A stretch of 64,000 nucleotides of DNA from JAWHTC01 sp032586155 (lineage in GTDB: Bacteria > Pseudomonadota > Alphaproteobacteria > Rhodobacterales > Rhodobacteraceae), in the NCBI RefSeq assembly GCF_032586155.1, contig NZ_JAWHTC010000002.1:806001-870000 (forward strand), in the 5' to 3' direction. The translations under genes and the position numbers were made by a program. How positions within the stretch are numbered: the stretch's first letter is position 1; every line of letters starts with the position of its first letter. The notes beneath the pieces are model-generated. The model did not search any database. It worked only from the letters and a program-made list of their open reading frames with translations, and had not been told where the DNA came from. This document shows positions 33,641 through 41,630 of the stretch, one piece after another.

Positions 33641-35706
33641 TGGCGCAGCTCCTGCAAAGTGGCGATCACCACATCCAACTCTTCACGCTGGCGGCGCTCG
33701 TCCTCGTCACCGAAGGTCAATTGCATGTCCCCGGCTGTTGTCGCGTTTTCGATCAGGTCGGTGATAATACCCCTGTAGGCATCGAACTCGGCCTGCAACC
33801 GCGCCAGGATGTCGGCGCGTATCTCGCTGGTCTGGTCGTTCTTGATCTGCTCCATGAACCCTACGGTTTCACCGGTGATCAAGCTCTGGAACTGTTCGGC
33901 AAAGGCCTTGTAGCCGCGCTTGCGGCGCCACCAGTTGACCCACCAGCCATCGTTGAAATCAAGCGCGATGGTCTGGCCAAGAACAATCGGCGAAGGGGCA
34001 TCCGGCGTATCCGGGATGCTGACCTGGATGCCTTCGACGACCTCGCCAAAGCCGCGAAACAGAAACTCGGCAACGTCGCAGACCGCTTTTTCATACTGCG
34101 ACTTCGCCGCCGCCTGGGTGCGGCTGACGAAAAGCGAATAGGCCGACCGCAGCAGGATGCGCAGGCCCGATGGGTCGTATTCCCACACCAGCTGTTCACC
34201 CCAACGTTCAAGATGCTGGATCAGCGAATGGGTCGCACGGTTGACGAACGTCCCATGCGCGCGGTCGGCGCGCAGCCTGTAGTCATCGGTCAACTGCGAA
34301 AGTTCCGCGGCCAGCACATCGAGACTGCTGCGTTCGATCCGGTTAAACTCGGCGCGGATCTCGTCCGGGCTGAGAAGCTCGCCGGTAGGCGAACCCTGCA
34401 CCTTGACCTGCCGCGCGGCAAGCTGACCGGTGGCAAGGGTAATGGCGGATTCGCTGAGTTCGGACATCAGCGGATTGCCCAGCCCTGCGACCGCTCGTTC
34501 GGATATCGCATTCAAGACGGCTGGAACGCCGGACAACTCCCATACCATGCTGGGAACGCTTTGTTCGACACCGCCCGACTTCAGACGAGTCTCGGCCCAG
34601 CCAAGCAGCACATCCGAGGTCTTCTTGTCCATCTCGGCGATCTCGCCGTTCAGGACCTTGTTGGCCCAATAGGCGCTGCCAAAAATGATCTCGGCCTCGG
34701 TGGGCCCGTGATGATCCTTGAGGGTCTGGCGAATGCTGGCCTCGATATCGGCGATCTGGCGGGACGGGTCCGGCAATTCGTCGATACGGTTGACGAAGAT
34801 GATAACCTCGCGCGATTTCAGGTTCGAAATCAGCCGGATCAGCCCCATGTCGACCGAGGTCAGCGCCTGCCCCGCCGACAGGACAACAACGCAGATGCGG
34901 CTGTCGCGAATGGCCTGGATCGTGGTCTGTTCGCGCATCATGAACGTGTCGTTCACGCCCGGCGTATCGCGCAGGCACATGCGGAACGGGATGGTGCGAC
35001 AGTTGAGATAAAGATCGGCCGAGCGAGTGATGTCGGCAAACCGCCCCTGTTCTTCGCTGAGGTCTCCCAGGGGGGCACCGTCTAGGTCGAAATCGTCACC
35101 CAGGCAAATATAGCGTTCCAGCAGATTCTTGTCGAAATAGCCGTATTCGTGCTTTTGACCCATCAGAAGCTCGAAATTACGGCCCAGCCGTTCGCGGGAT
35201 TTTTCGCGGATCGCCTCGACCTGAACACGAAGCTTTTCCAGCTCGCTGTCGGCACCGGCCCGACCGGCCAGCTCGCCCATGCGGCCGCCCTTGGTCAACA
35301 GACGGTTCCATTCGTCTTCGCTCATGAACTGGAATCGGGCACTGGTTTCCTTCTGGTCCTGCCCTGGTGTCAAGTGCAGCGACGTCACCACCGAAGTCCA
35401 CGGGTTGACGTCCGATGGTAGAAGGTCAGCCCAACCGGCCATCGCGTTCACCAGCGATGTTTTGCCAGATTTCACTTGTCCCAGGATGGTGACCGCCGGT
35501 TCGAACTCGGTCAGCTGGGTCTGCAGCTTCTTAGCGGCGCGGGCGGCGCCCTTGTCCGACAACTCGATCAGTTGGGTCAGGGCGTGATCCAACCGACCCG
35601 CCATAGCTGCAAAATCCTTCAGACTGGTCATCCCAATCTGAAGGCTTGTCGGGCGAGCTGAGGCCCGAAGCTCGGTGGCTGGTACGATATCTGCGTCTAT
35701 CTTCAT
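33637..35706 (-). CDS. Dynamin-like GTPase, 689 residues
   Basis: Full-length bacterial dynamin-like protein. An N-terminal helix leads into a G domain with G1 GQVKSGKTS (residues 76-84), G3 DTPG (247-250) and G4 NRID (306-309). A long insertion lies between G1 and G3. The rest is helical, stalk-like, with a Trp/basic patch DGWWVNWWRRKRGYK at about 586-600 that could be a membrane-touching paddle. The C-terminus is a coiled coil ending LQELRQ. Such proteins oligomerise on membranes and use GTP to remodel them. It starts after a 150-bp gap from the first GTPase gene and is coupled to the third GTPase gene. Confidence 0.85.
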   Translation of the reverse strand: MKIDADIVPATELRASARPTSLQIGMTSLKDFAAMAGRLDHALTQLIELSDKGAARAAKKLQTQLTEFEPAVTILGQVKSGKTSLVNAMAGWADLLPSDVNPWTSVVTSLHLTPGQDQKETSARFQFMSEDEWNRLLTKGGRMGELAGRAGADSELEKLRVQVEAIREKSRERLGRNFELLMGQKHEYGYFDKNLLERYICLGDDFDLDGAPLGDLSEEQGRFADITRSADLYLNCRTIPFRMCLRDTPGVNDTFMMREQTTIQAIRDSRICVVVLSAGQALTSVDMGLIRLISNLKSREVIIFVNRIDELPDPSRQIADIEASIRQTLKDHHGPTEAEIIFGSAYWANKVLNGEIAEMDKKTSDVLLGWAETRLKSGGVEQSVPSMVWELSGVPAVLNAISERAVAGLGNPLMSELSESAITLATGQLAARQVKVQGSPTGELLSPDEIRAEFNRIERSSLDVLAAELSQLTDDYRLRADRAHGTFVNRATHSLIQHLERWGEQLVWEYDPSGLRILLRSAYSLFVSRTQAAAKSQYEKAVCDVAEFLFRGFGEVVEGIQVSIPDTPDAPSPIVLGQTIALDFNDGWWVNWWRRKRGYKAFAEQFQSLITGETVGFMEQIKNDQTSEIRADILARLQAEFDAYRGIITDLIENATTAGDMQLTFGDEDERRQREELDVVIATLQELRQ

Positions 35707-35781
35707 GTTTTTTGTTCGTATTGATGGCGGCCCAATTCAAACTCGCAACGGAAACAAACAGCTACAAGGCGCGGGCAACGA

Positions 35782-35805
35782 TGCCATTTTGGCACAGGAT
35801 TGTGC
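35782..35805. promoter_or_regulatory. Overlapping palindromes in the intra-cluster gap
   Basis: TGCCATTTTGGCA (35782-35794) and GCACAGGATTGTGC (35792-35805) are two inverted repeats sharing three bases. They lie in the only sizeable gap (35707-35856) of the cluster, upstream of the dynamin-like gene on the minus strand. This is a candidate operator or internal promoter element; no matched -35/-10 was established. Confidence 0.35.
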
Positions 35806-35856
35806 TCTAATTTTGACCTGATCGAAGGGGCGCTGCGCCGATTATGTGCGAAACCC

Positions 35857-37143
35857 TCAAGCACTGGCCTGCGCCGTCAGTTCTTTGCGCATCTGAAGCA
35901 GCAGGGTCACTGCATCCAGCGCAGCGTCTTCACCCCGCTCCATGCGCAGTAGGATCATCATTTCCTCTCCATCCTGGGCCGCAAGGGCGGCATCCTGGAG
36001 CGCCGGATCGACCGAGTTTGTATCGCCAAGCTGCGACGAGAGTGTCGCGATCGAACTGGCGCATCGGTTCAGGATCGTGTCGGTGTCGATCGGCGCATCG
36101 CCGTCAAGCTCGCGCAAAAGCTCCTGTCCGCTGCGGCTCAGAACGTTCACAGCCTGGGTTAAGACATCCGTTGCCGCCCCGGGGCCACGGGCGGGCGCAG
36201 GTTCGGCGGGGCGCGACGTTGTCTCACCCGTCGGGGCTGGCGCGGAAACGGGTGCGGGTGCGGATGCCAATGGTGACGGCACTTCGCGCGATCGGGGTTT
36301 CGGAGGCGCGGCGGCCGCCGTTGCATTGCCGAACTTAGCCAGAACCATCTGGGCGCTGTCGATGTCGGCAGACCGGCCGGAATCCACCTGGTGCTGAATC
36401 GCGTAACATAAGCTTTTGCCGCCGCTCGAATTCCACAGGTGCTGGTCTTCGCCGGTCCCCGACGTCCGGGCGGTCATGCCCTGAATAGACGCCACGGGGT
36501 AAAGTCCCAGGAACTCTTCACTTACAATTGGCTCAAGTTGGCGGATGGTGTCCGCCAAAGTCCCGCGCATGATTTTGCGGTCCGCCTTTGCCAGCACGAG
36601 GAAGCTGTGATCCTTTATCTCGTCGGGTAGGTTCGCCCAAAGGGCTTGCTCCATGTCCTTGAAATCATTCGTGCACCACAGCACGATATCGGCCTCGCTC
36701 AGCGCAACTTCGAGAATGCGCTGGCTGACCTCAAACCGTCGGTCAAGTTCCAGCTCGCGATATGACTGGCCTTGAAGCGCAGGTGCCGGAAGCTCTTGCA
36801 AGGCGCGAATGACCCCTAGGGGAACATCCATTTTTTGCAGGATGCCGTCGGCGCGATGAATGGTGCCGTCTTCCAGCTCGAACCGGATTCGCGGCTTTGG
36901 ACCATAGGCCAGATCGATAACCGGTGCCGCGTTGGTGTTGCCCAGCACGTGTTGCGCGACCAGCATGTTGATCAGTGAGGATTTTCCGCTTCCGGGCAAC
37001 CCGGCAACCACGATGCGCACTGGGCGGCACAACCGTTCAAGCAACTGTCCGCCCCACTGCCGGTACTGGGCCGAGATGTCTTCGCGGCACAGGGCCTGTC
37101 TCAGGCCAGAAACGATGGGTTCGATTGCTTGTTGTGTTTCCAT
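35857..37143 (-). CDS. P-loop GTPase with Pro/Ala linker (first GTPase)
   Basis: 428 residues, start at 37143 (METQQAIEPIVSGLRQAL); the longer frame would overlap the phosphatase gene. The P-loop AGLPGSGKSS is at residues 47-56 and the G4-like AKAD at 185-188. A standard DxxG G3 motif is not visible, so nucleotide hydrolysis may be impaired or of a divergent kind. Residues about 270-325 are a Pro/Ala-rich disordered linker. The last about 100 residues are helical. It is 22 bp downstream of PP2C and is the last gene before the 150-bp gap. Ser/Thr in the linker are possible kinase targets. Confidence 0.72.
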   Translation of the reverse strand: METQQAIEPIVSGLRQALCREDISAQYRQWGGQLLERLCRPVRIVVAGLPGSGKSSLINMLVAQHVLGNTNAAPVIDLAYGPKPRIRFELEDGTIHRADGILQKMDVPLGVIRALQELPAPALQGQSYRELELDRRFEVSQRILEVALSEADIVLWCTNDFKDMEQALWANLPDEIKDHSFLVLAKADRKIMRGTLADTIRQLEPIVSEEFLGLYPVASIQGMTARTSGTGEDQHLWNSSGGKSLCYAIQHQVDSGRSADIDSAQMVLAKFGNATAAAAPPKPRSREVPSPLASAPAPVSAPAPTGETTSRPAEPAPARGPGAATDVLTQAVNVLSRSGQELLRELDGDAPIDTDTILNRCASSIATLSSQLGDTNSVDPALQDAALAAQDGEEMMILLRMERGEDAALDAVTLLLQMRKELTAQASA

Positions 37144-37165
37144 CGGGAACCTCGTGGGGATGATG

Positions 37166-38071
37166 TTATCCGGCGGCACTCGCCGTGCCGGAAATCGTGG
37201 CAACAATCGTGACGTTGCCCTGCCTGCTGCTCAGAGTCCGGCACTGGGCCGGGTCTTCGTCTTGCGGCGGAATCGCCTTGTTCCTGCGGCTAACCTTGAC
37301 GATACCGAAAGACACGTTGTCCTGGCTCGGGTCGTCGGCCTCGATTATTTCGCTCATCAGGGCGTCGGCGATTCTCTGGGCTGAATGCCGCCGTTCCGCC
37401 CTCGCGATTTCGGCAATGCGTTCGTCGCTCAGCACCAAGACGCCATCGCTCGCGGCGATCAGGATGTCCCCTTCGATCAATTGCAGCGGAGCAGCAGGGC
37501 AATCGACCTGTGGAATCTCTCCGCCGACAATGACAGACGTCAGGCAGTTCTGATCCGGATAAGTCAGAGCTTCATCCCGGCGCATCTGGCCAGTCTCGAC
37601 CAGATAATCGATCTGCGAGCCGACCGCGTGCTCGTCATTGAGGCGACGCAACTCGTTCCGGCGCAACAGGAAGAGCGGGGAATCACCGACCGAGACCCAG
37701 AACAGGCGGTTTTCGATCAGCACCGTTGCCAACAAGGTCGCCCCCATGACAAAATCGTCGACTTTGGTCTGCGAATACAAGCCAACACATTCATTTGCGC
37801 CATGCATGGCGCCGTGCAAGACATCACCGATCCGGTCTTCCAGATCGCCGGGATTACCGGACTGGAGTTTGAGTTCGCTGAAAACTTCGGTCACGACGAT
37901 CTTGCTGGCGACATCTCCGGCATCATGCCCGCCCATGCCATCGGCCAGCACCATCAGGCCGACCGGACTTCCGGACGGGAAATCCGCGATGACAGCATCT
38001 TCCTGCCGCTCACGCCGGCCCTGATTGATCAGGGTCGCCGTATCGAATTGCAAGTTACCCGCGTGCAGCAT
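37166..38071 (-). CDS. PP2C-type protein phosphatase
   Basis: 301 residues. All metal-binding motifs are present: RQED (22-25), ADGMGGH (43-49), VGDS (128-131), SDG (208-210) and QDN (250-252). It is a soluble, catalytically complete PPM/PP2C phosphatase expected to remove phosphate from Ser/Thr residues placed by the adjacent kinase. The start at 38071 is inside the end of the FHA gene (17-base overlap); the in-frame Met 27 codons upstream is less likely. A 50-residue tail follows the catalytic core. Confidence 0.93.
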   Translation of the reverse strand: MLHAGNLQFDTATLINQGRRERQEDAVIADFPSGSPVGLMVLADGMGGHDAGDVASKIVVTEVFSELKLQSGNPGDLEDRIGDVLHGAMHGANECVGLYSQTKVDDFVMGATLLATVLIENRLFWVSVGDSPLFLLRRNELRRLNDEHAVGSQIDYLVETGQMRRDEALTYPDQNCLTSVIVGGEIPQVDCPAAPLQLIEGDILIAASDGVLVLSDERIAEIARAERRHSAQRIADALMSEIIEADDPSQDNVSFGIVKVSRRNKAIPPQDEDPAQCRTLSSRQGNVTIVATISGTASAAG

Positions 38072-39245
38072 GGGACGTCTCGTTCCCGGCCGGTTGGTTC
38101 CAGCCGAAGTCGGGACCGCAAAGCGGCGTGAACAAAAGAGTTGTCTCCCCAATGCGAATCCGGTCTGCCGCGGTCAGCGGCTGAGTGCTGAGAACAGGCA
38201 TGCCGTTGCACCGCACCAGGTTGGCCTTGCCGCCATGTCCGATGAAGAACCTGTTTTCCTCGGGATCGAATGCGATGGCGGCGTGGTTTTCACGCGAAAT
38301 CGAGTTGTCACCGAAATCGAGCCGCACCGTCTGACTTTCGCCGCGGCCGATCTGGGCCACACCGTTAAACAGAGTAAACGCGGCTCCGCGCCCGGGCCCG
38401 TCAACAACGACAAGCCAGCCCACCGGGAATTGCGTGTAATCGGAATCGGTCGGTTGCGTTTTGGCGGCCTTTTCGAACGGATTTCTGGAAGCTGCTGCTC
38501 CGGGGTTAAACCCCAGGATGCGGGTTCTGGCCCGGCCGGCGCGCGCCATGCTGCGTCCGGCTGCAGGCGGCGGAACTTCGATTGCGGCGGTGGCCTGCGC
38601 CTCGGGTTCTGCCGCACGAGGCTCGGGTTGCGGCTGTGCCGGTGACACGTCTGCCGCAGGTTGGGCCGGTACAGGTTCCGGTGCAAGATGGTCCATTTCG
38701 GGTTTCGCCGCCCGATCCGCGGCCGCGGGCAGGTCGATGGGAGACTCCACGACGTGTGTCACCTTTGGCAACGGTTCAAACGTCGTCGAAGACGACGCGG
38801 GTTCGGGTTGCGCGGCAGCGATTGGCGCTGACTCTTCCGACTGAACCGTCGGTTGCTGTGGCGTGTCATCGGCAAACACGTTCTCCACCTCTTCCGTAGC
38901 TGATGTTTCCACCTCTTCTTCACAGTCCTCCGGATCAGCGTCGCTTGCGGCACTGTCAGACTCGGCACTGTCGGGGCTGGCGGTCTCATGCATCTGTTCG
39001 TCGCCCGAGCTCTGCTCGCCGTCGCTGTCGTCGACCATGGCTGCCGGAGAAAGCTCTCCGAACAAGCTGTGCCATTCGACATCCTCGGGCGATGACGCCG
39101 CATCACCGGTGGTCGTATCCAAGGCCGAAAATTCCTCCTCGACCGGGCTTGTCACGTTCAGTGCATCTGCCGCGTCGGTGTGCGTGGCCATGGCCTGCTC
39201 GGCTTCGGCGCTTTTCTGATGAATGATGTCACGAAGAAATTTCAT
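38055..39245 (-). CDS. FHA-domain protein with long acidic N-terminus
   Basis: 396 residues. Residues 1-about 215 are low-complexity, rich in Glu, Asp, Ser, Ala and Pro, and likely disordered. The forkhead-associated domain is at about 273-375, with G-R at 300-301 and the S-x-S-R-x-x-H core (SISRENH, 315-321) and Asn near 347 that contact phosphothreonine. FHA proteins bind phosphorylated partners, here presumably the kinase itself or a GTPase. The gene lies 11 bp after the kinase and overlaps the phosphatase. The start at 39245 has a ribosome-binding AAAGGAC upstream. Confidence 0.92.
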   Translation of the reverse strand: MKFLRDIIHQKSAEAEQAMATHTDAADALNVTSPVEEEFSALDTTTGDAASSPEDVEWHSLFGELSPAAMVDDSDGEQSSGDEQMHETASPDSAESDSAASDADPEDCEEEVETSATEEVENVFADDTPQQPTVQSEESAPIAAAQPEPASSSTTFEPLPKVTHVVESPIDLPAAADRAAKPEMDHLAPEPVPAQPAADVSPAQPQPEPRAAEPEAQATAAIEVPPPAAGRSMARAGRARTRILGFNPGAAASRNPFEKAAKTQPTDSDYTQFPVGWLVVVDGPGRGAAFTLFNGVAQIGRGESQTVRLDFGDNSISRENHAAIAFDPEENRFFIGHGGKANLVRCNGMPVLSTQPLTAADRIRIGETTLLFTPLCGPDFGWNQPAGNETSHAARG

Positions 39246-39256
39246 GTTTTGTCCTT

Positions 39257-40630
39257 TCAACCCTGTGCGACGGTTGACTTGTTGCGCCGTTTGGACGGGC
39301 TCCCCGTCAGGAGGCGCATGATAAGAGATTTCGAAGGTTCTTTGACGGGCTCCTCATGATCCTCATCCGTGACCTCGGGAACCTGTTCGGCTTCCTTGAG
39401 TTGCCGTTCCTGCTCTTGCATCCAAGTGTCGACGTCCTCGATGACGTTGCCGTAAAGATCGACCGCTTTCTTCTGCGGTGTGACCACGGTCTCGTCTGTC
39501 GCAACGGTCGGACTGTTCAGCTCGTGGCGTGGCTGTTCCAGCTTGGTACAAGGCGGCTCCGGCCTTTCCGGTTCATCGACACCCGAATTCACGGCCGTGA
39601 CCAATTCGGAGATCGCGTTTTGCAGGTGGTCATCGGGCAAGACCTCTTTGCAGGGTTTTTGCTGGATCTGGCCACGCGCCACGGTTCGCACCCGGTGTCG
39701 AATCGCGGCCCTGGTTTTCTTGTCACGGGCCCCCATGAGTTCAAGCCACTCTGACGCGGATTGAAGTCGGTCTTCGTGCGCGATGGAAAGGGTCAGGTCG
39801 ATAACGGCAAGGAACGCTTCGTCGAACGGCCACCCCTTTGCCATCAGCGGCTCGTAAGGATCAGGCTTGCCGCTGTAAACTGCCTGATACCTGGTCCAGC
39901 AATCCACCGGAGCCGCTCCGGTGATCAGGTGGTAAAAGGTCGCCGCCAGTGAATAGAGATCGCTCGAATCGTATTGGGAGGTATTCTCGGTGTAGAACTC
40001 GTGCGGGGAATACCCGTCCTTGACCGCATGCAACGAAGCTATGTCGCTGTTAGGCGAGTATACGTTTTCGCGGGCTGACCCAAAGTCGATCAGGGTCAGG
40101 TGGTCGTCTTCACCCAGCAACAGGTTGTCAGGTGAAATGTCACGGTGCAGTATGCCTTGGCTGTGCAGGTAATTCAGCGCTTCCAGGGCATCGCGAAGCA
40201 TCTTCTTGAGAAGCTGCGGCGTCAGCCGCTCGGGGTTTTCCTCGCGAATCGTAAGAAGTTCTTCGCCATCGACCCGATCCATTGCCATATAGGCCGTGTG
40301 GTTTTCCTCGAAAACCTGGTGCACGGCGACGATGCTGGGATGCTTCAGTTTGGCCAACCGCCGGGCTTCCTGGACAAAGTCCCAGACCGTGCTTTGATAC
40401 GCTTTCTGAAAATCGACGTGCTTGGCGCAGACGAGCGGTCCCTGTCGCACACAAAGATCGTAAGGAAAGCATTCCTTTACAACAACTTGGCGGGCCAGAC
40501 TGTCGCGCGCAAGATAAGTGATCCCGAACCCCCCCAGGGCAAGGGGCCGGGTTATTTCATACTGCCCCTGAAGAAGCATTGTCCCCTTGGACAATTCGCA
40601 TTCCTGAGTTTTGTTGCCAGTATCTTGCAT
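39257..40630 (-). CDS. Soluble Ser/Thr protein kinase
   Basis: 457 residues with the start at 40630 (MQDTGNKTQECELSKGTMLL). A Hanks-type kinase domain spans about 24-290: Gly loop LGGFGITY (32-39), Lys52 in VVVKE, alphaC Glu88, HRD (162-164) with Asn169, and DFG (182-184). The usual APE is replaced by SPHE. All catalytic residues are present. Unlike many bacterial kinases it has no transmembrane helix or extracellular sensor; the C-terminal 170 residues are acidic and helical, ending in a basic tail. It is the first gene of the eight-gene cluster, upstream of FHA and PP2C genes. Confidence 0.93.
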   Translation of the reverse strand: MQDTGNKTQECELSKGTMLLQGQYEITRPLALGGFGITYLARDSLARQVVVKECFPYDLCVRQGPLVCAKHVDFQKAYQSTVWDFVQEARRLAKLKHPSIVAVHQVFEENHTAYMAMDRVDGEELLTIREENPERLTPQLLKKMLRDALEALNYLHSQGILHRDISPDNLLLGEDDHLTLIDFGSARENVYSPNSDIASLHAVKDGYSPHEFYTENTSQYDSSDLYSLAATFYHLITGAAPVDCWTRYQAVYSGKPDPYEPLMAKGWPFDEAFLAVIDLTLSIAHEDRLQSASEWLELMGARDKKTRAAIRHRVRTVARGQIQQKPCKEVLPDDHLQNAISELVTAVNSGVDEPERPEPPCTKLEQPRHELNSPTVATDETVVTPQKKAVDLYGNVIEDVDTWMQEQERQLKEAEQVPEVTDEDHEEPVKEPSKSLIMRLLTGSPSKRRNKSTVAQG

Positions 40631-40797
40631 CTTTGCGCCGTTTGAAACCTCTGAGGACTGAACCCCTATTCCGCCGGGCAAATGCACTCTTGTGCTGTGA
40701 GTGTTGCTGCCCTTGCAGGGTCAGATTGTGCGCAAGAATGTGGCCGCAGCGTGACCATTGTCGGCCACCGATTGGGCGAAGTCGATAAAACCGGCAT

Positions 40798-40821
40798 GTG
40801 GTTTCAATGCAATAAAACCAC
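40798..40821. other. Hairpin upstream of the kinase gene
   Basis: GTGGTTT pairs with AAACCAC around a short loop. It lies in the 287-bp space between the kinase start and tRNA-Ala, which also has a GTATTCCGGC direct repeat near 40823 and 40869. The region should contain the cluster promoter on the minus strand; no clear consensus boxes were found. Confidence 0.3.
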
Positions 40822-40917
40822 CTGTATTCCGGCGACAGCCACGACCTGCGCGACAGCTTTGCGTGCAGGTATTCCGGCAGCGGTTTGCCCCGGTATCGGA
40901 TAAAATGCAGAAGGTTT

Positions 40918-40993
40918 TGGTGGAGCCTAGCGGGATCGAACCGCTGACCTCCTGCATGCCATGCAGGCGCTCTCCCAGCTGAGCTAAGGCCCC
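40918..40993 (-). tRNA. tRNA-Ala(GGC)
   Basis: 76 bases including an encoded CCA end. Acceptor arms GGGGCCT and AGGCTCC form the seven-base stem with the G3-U70 wobble that identifies alanine tRNA. The anticodon stem CCTGC/GCAGG encloses the loop ATGGCAT, giving anticodon GGC. The D arm (AGCTCAGCTGGGAGAGC) and T arm (GGTTCGATCC) are normal. Confidence 0.97.
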
Positions 40994-41030
40994 ATAAGGG
41001 TGCAGGTATTGGCCTGCCGCCCGGGTATTA

Positions 41031-41141
41031 AAAGCGTTTCCGCTTGAACCTGGAACAGGTTTGAGTGGAAACGTTGCACGTCTTATTGGCGTTCCGCGCG
41101 TTCCGACAAAACCTGCTGATCAGATTTTCTCGAAACGCTTT
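41031..41141. repeat. 111-bp inverted-repeat element
   Basis: The ends are a perfect 10-base inverted repeat, AAAGCGTTTC (41031-41040) and GAAACGCTTT (41132-41141). Inside, 41035-41052 pairs with 41056-41073 as an 18-bp stem with a three-base loop. Three of its pairs are G-U on the plus-strand RNA. A second small palindrome around TGATCA lies near 41118. The length and two-palindrome layout recall the RIME-type intergenic mosaic elements of rhizobia. It sits between tRNA-Ala and the TIGR02300 gene. Confidence 0.55.
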
Positions 41142-41197
41142 AGGCAAAGGCCGCGACGGGATCAAGCCCAAAATGCCGCGACCGATGTGTTTTTCGT

Positions 41198-41518
41198 TTA
41201 CTCGTCGTCGTTGGTTGCGACGTCGGCGATTTCTTCGAGCGGAACGGTGTCGTCGTCATCATCATCAAGGACGTCATCCTCGAGTTCGACATCCGCGTCA
41301 TCCGCATCCAGGCTATCAAGCTCCAGATCGTCTTCGCCTTCTTTGGCCTTCTTGCTGGCCGCGTCTTCAGCATCGGCAGCGATCATCGATCGCTTGCCGG
41401 TTTCAACCTCGATCGCCTCGCCGGTGTAGGGGCTGATCGCGGGATCCTTGTTCAGGTCGTAAAACCGCTTGCCGGTGGTCGGGCAGATACGCTTTACGCC
41501 CCATTCTTCCTTGGGCAT
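41198..41518 (-). CDS. TIGR02300 family protein
   Basis: 106 residues. The start at 41518 gives MPKEEWGVKRICPTTGKRFY, followed by DLNKDPAISPYTGE, the hallmark of the alphaproteobacterial TIGR02300 family (FYDLN motif, zinc-ribbon-like start). The C-terminal half is an extreme Asp/Glu tract. The function is unknown. The longer open frame upstream is on the opposite strand of the metallopeptidase gene and is rejected. It is divergent from that gene with about 110 bp between starts. Confidence 0.92.
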   Translation of the reverse strand: MPKEEWGVKRICPTTGKRFYDLNKDPAISPYTGEAIEVETGKRSMIAADAEDAASKKAKEGEDDLELDSLDADDADVELEDDVLDDDDDDTVPLEEIADVATNDDE

Positions 41519-41630
41519 GAGTTTTGCCTTTCGAGATTCTCTTGTCTTGTCGACGATCCGCGCCAACTGCCATAACAGGGGCCGGGTGTCAAAGGCTTTC
41601 GAGCGTGAACCGCGGGGAGGAGACGGGACG

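Noticed and set aside
35790..35806. Sigma-54 promoter from TGGCAC near 35790
   Set aside because: The -12 part lacks the required TTGC at the right spacing, and the orientation points away from the dynamin-like gene.
31480..40630. Type VI secretion regulatory genes (PpkA/Fha/PppA)
   Set aside because: Kinase, FHA and phosphatase resemble that trio, but no Tss structural gene lies in the window, the kinase has no membrane segment, and the other genes are GTPases.
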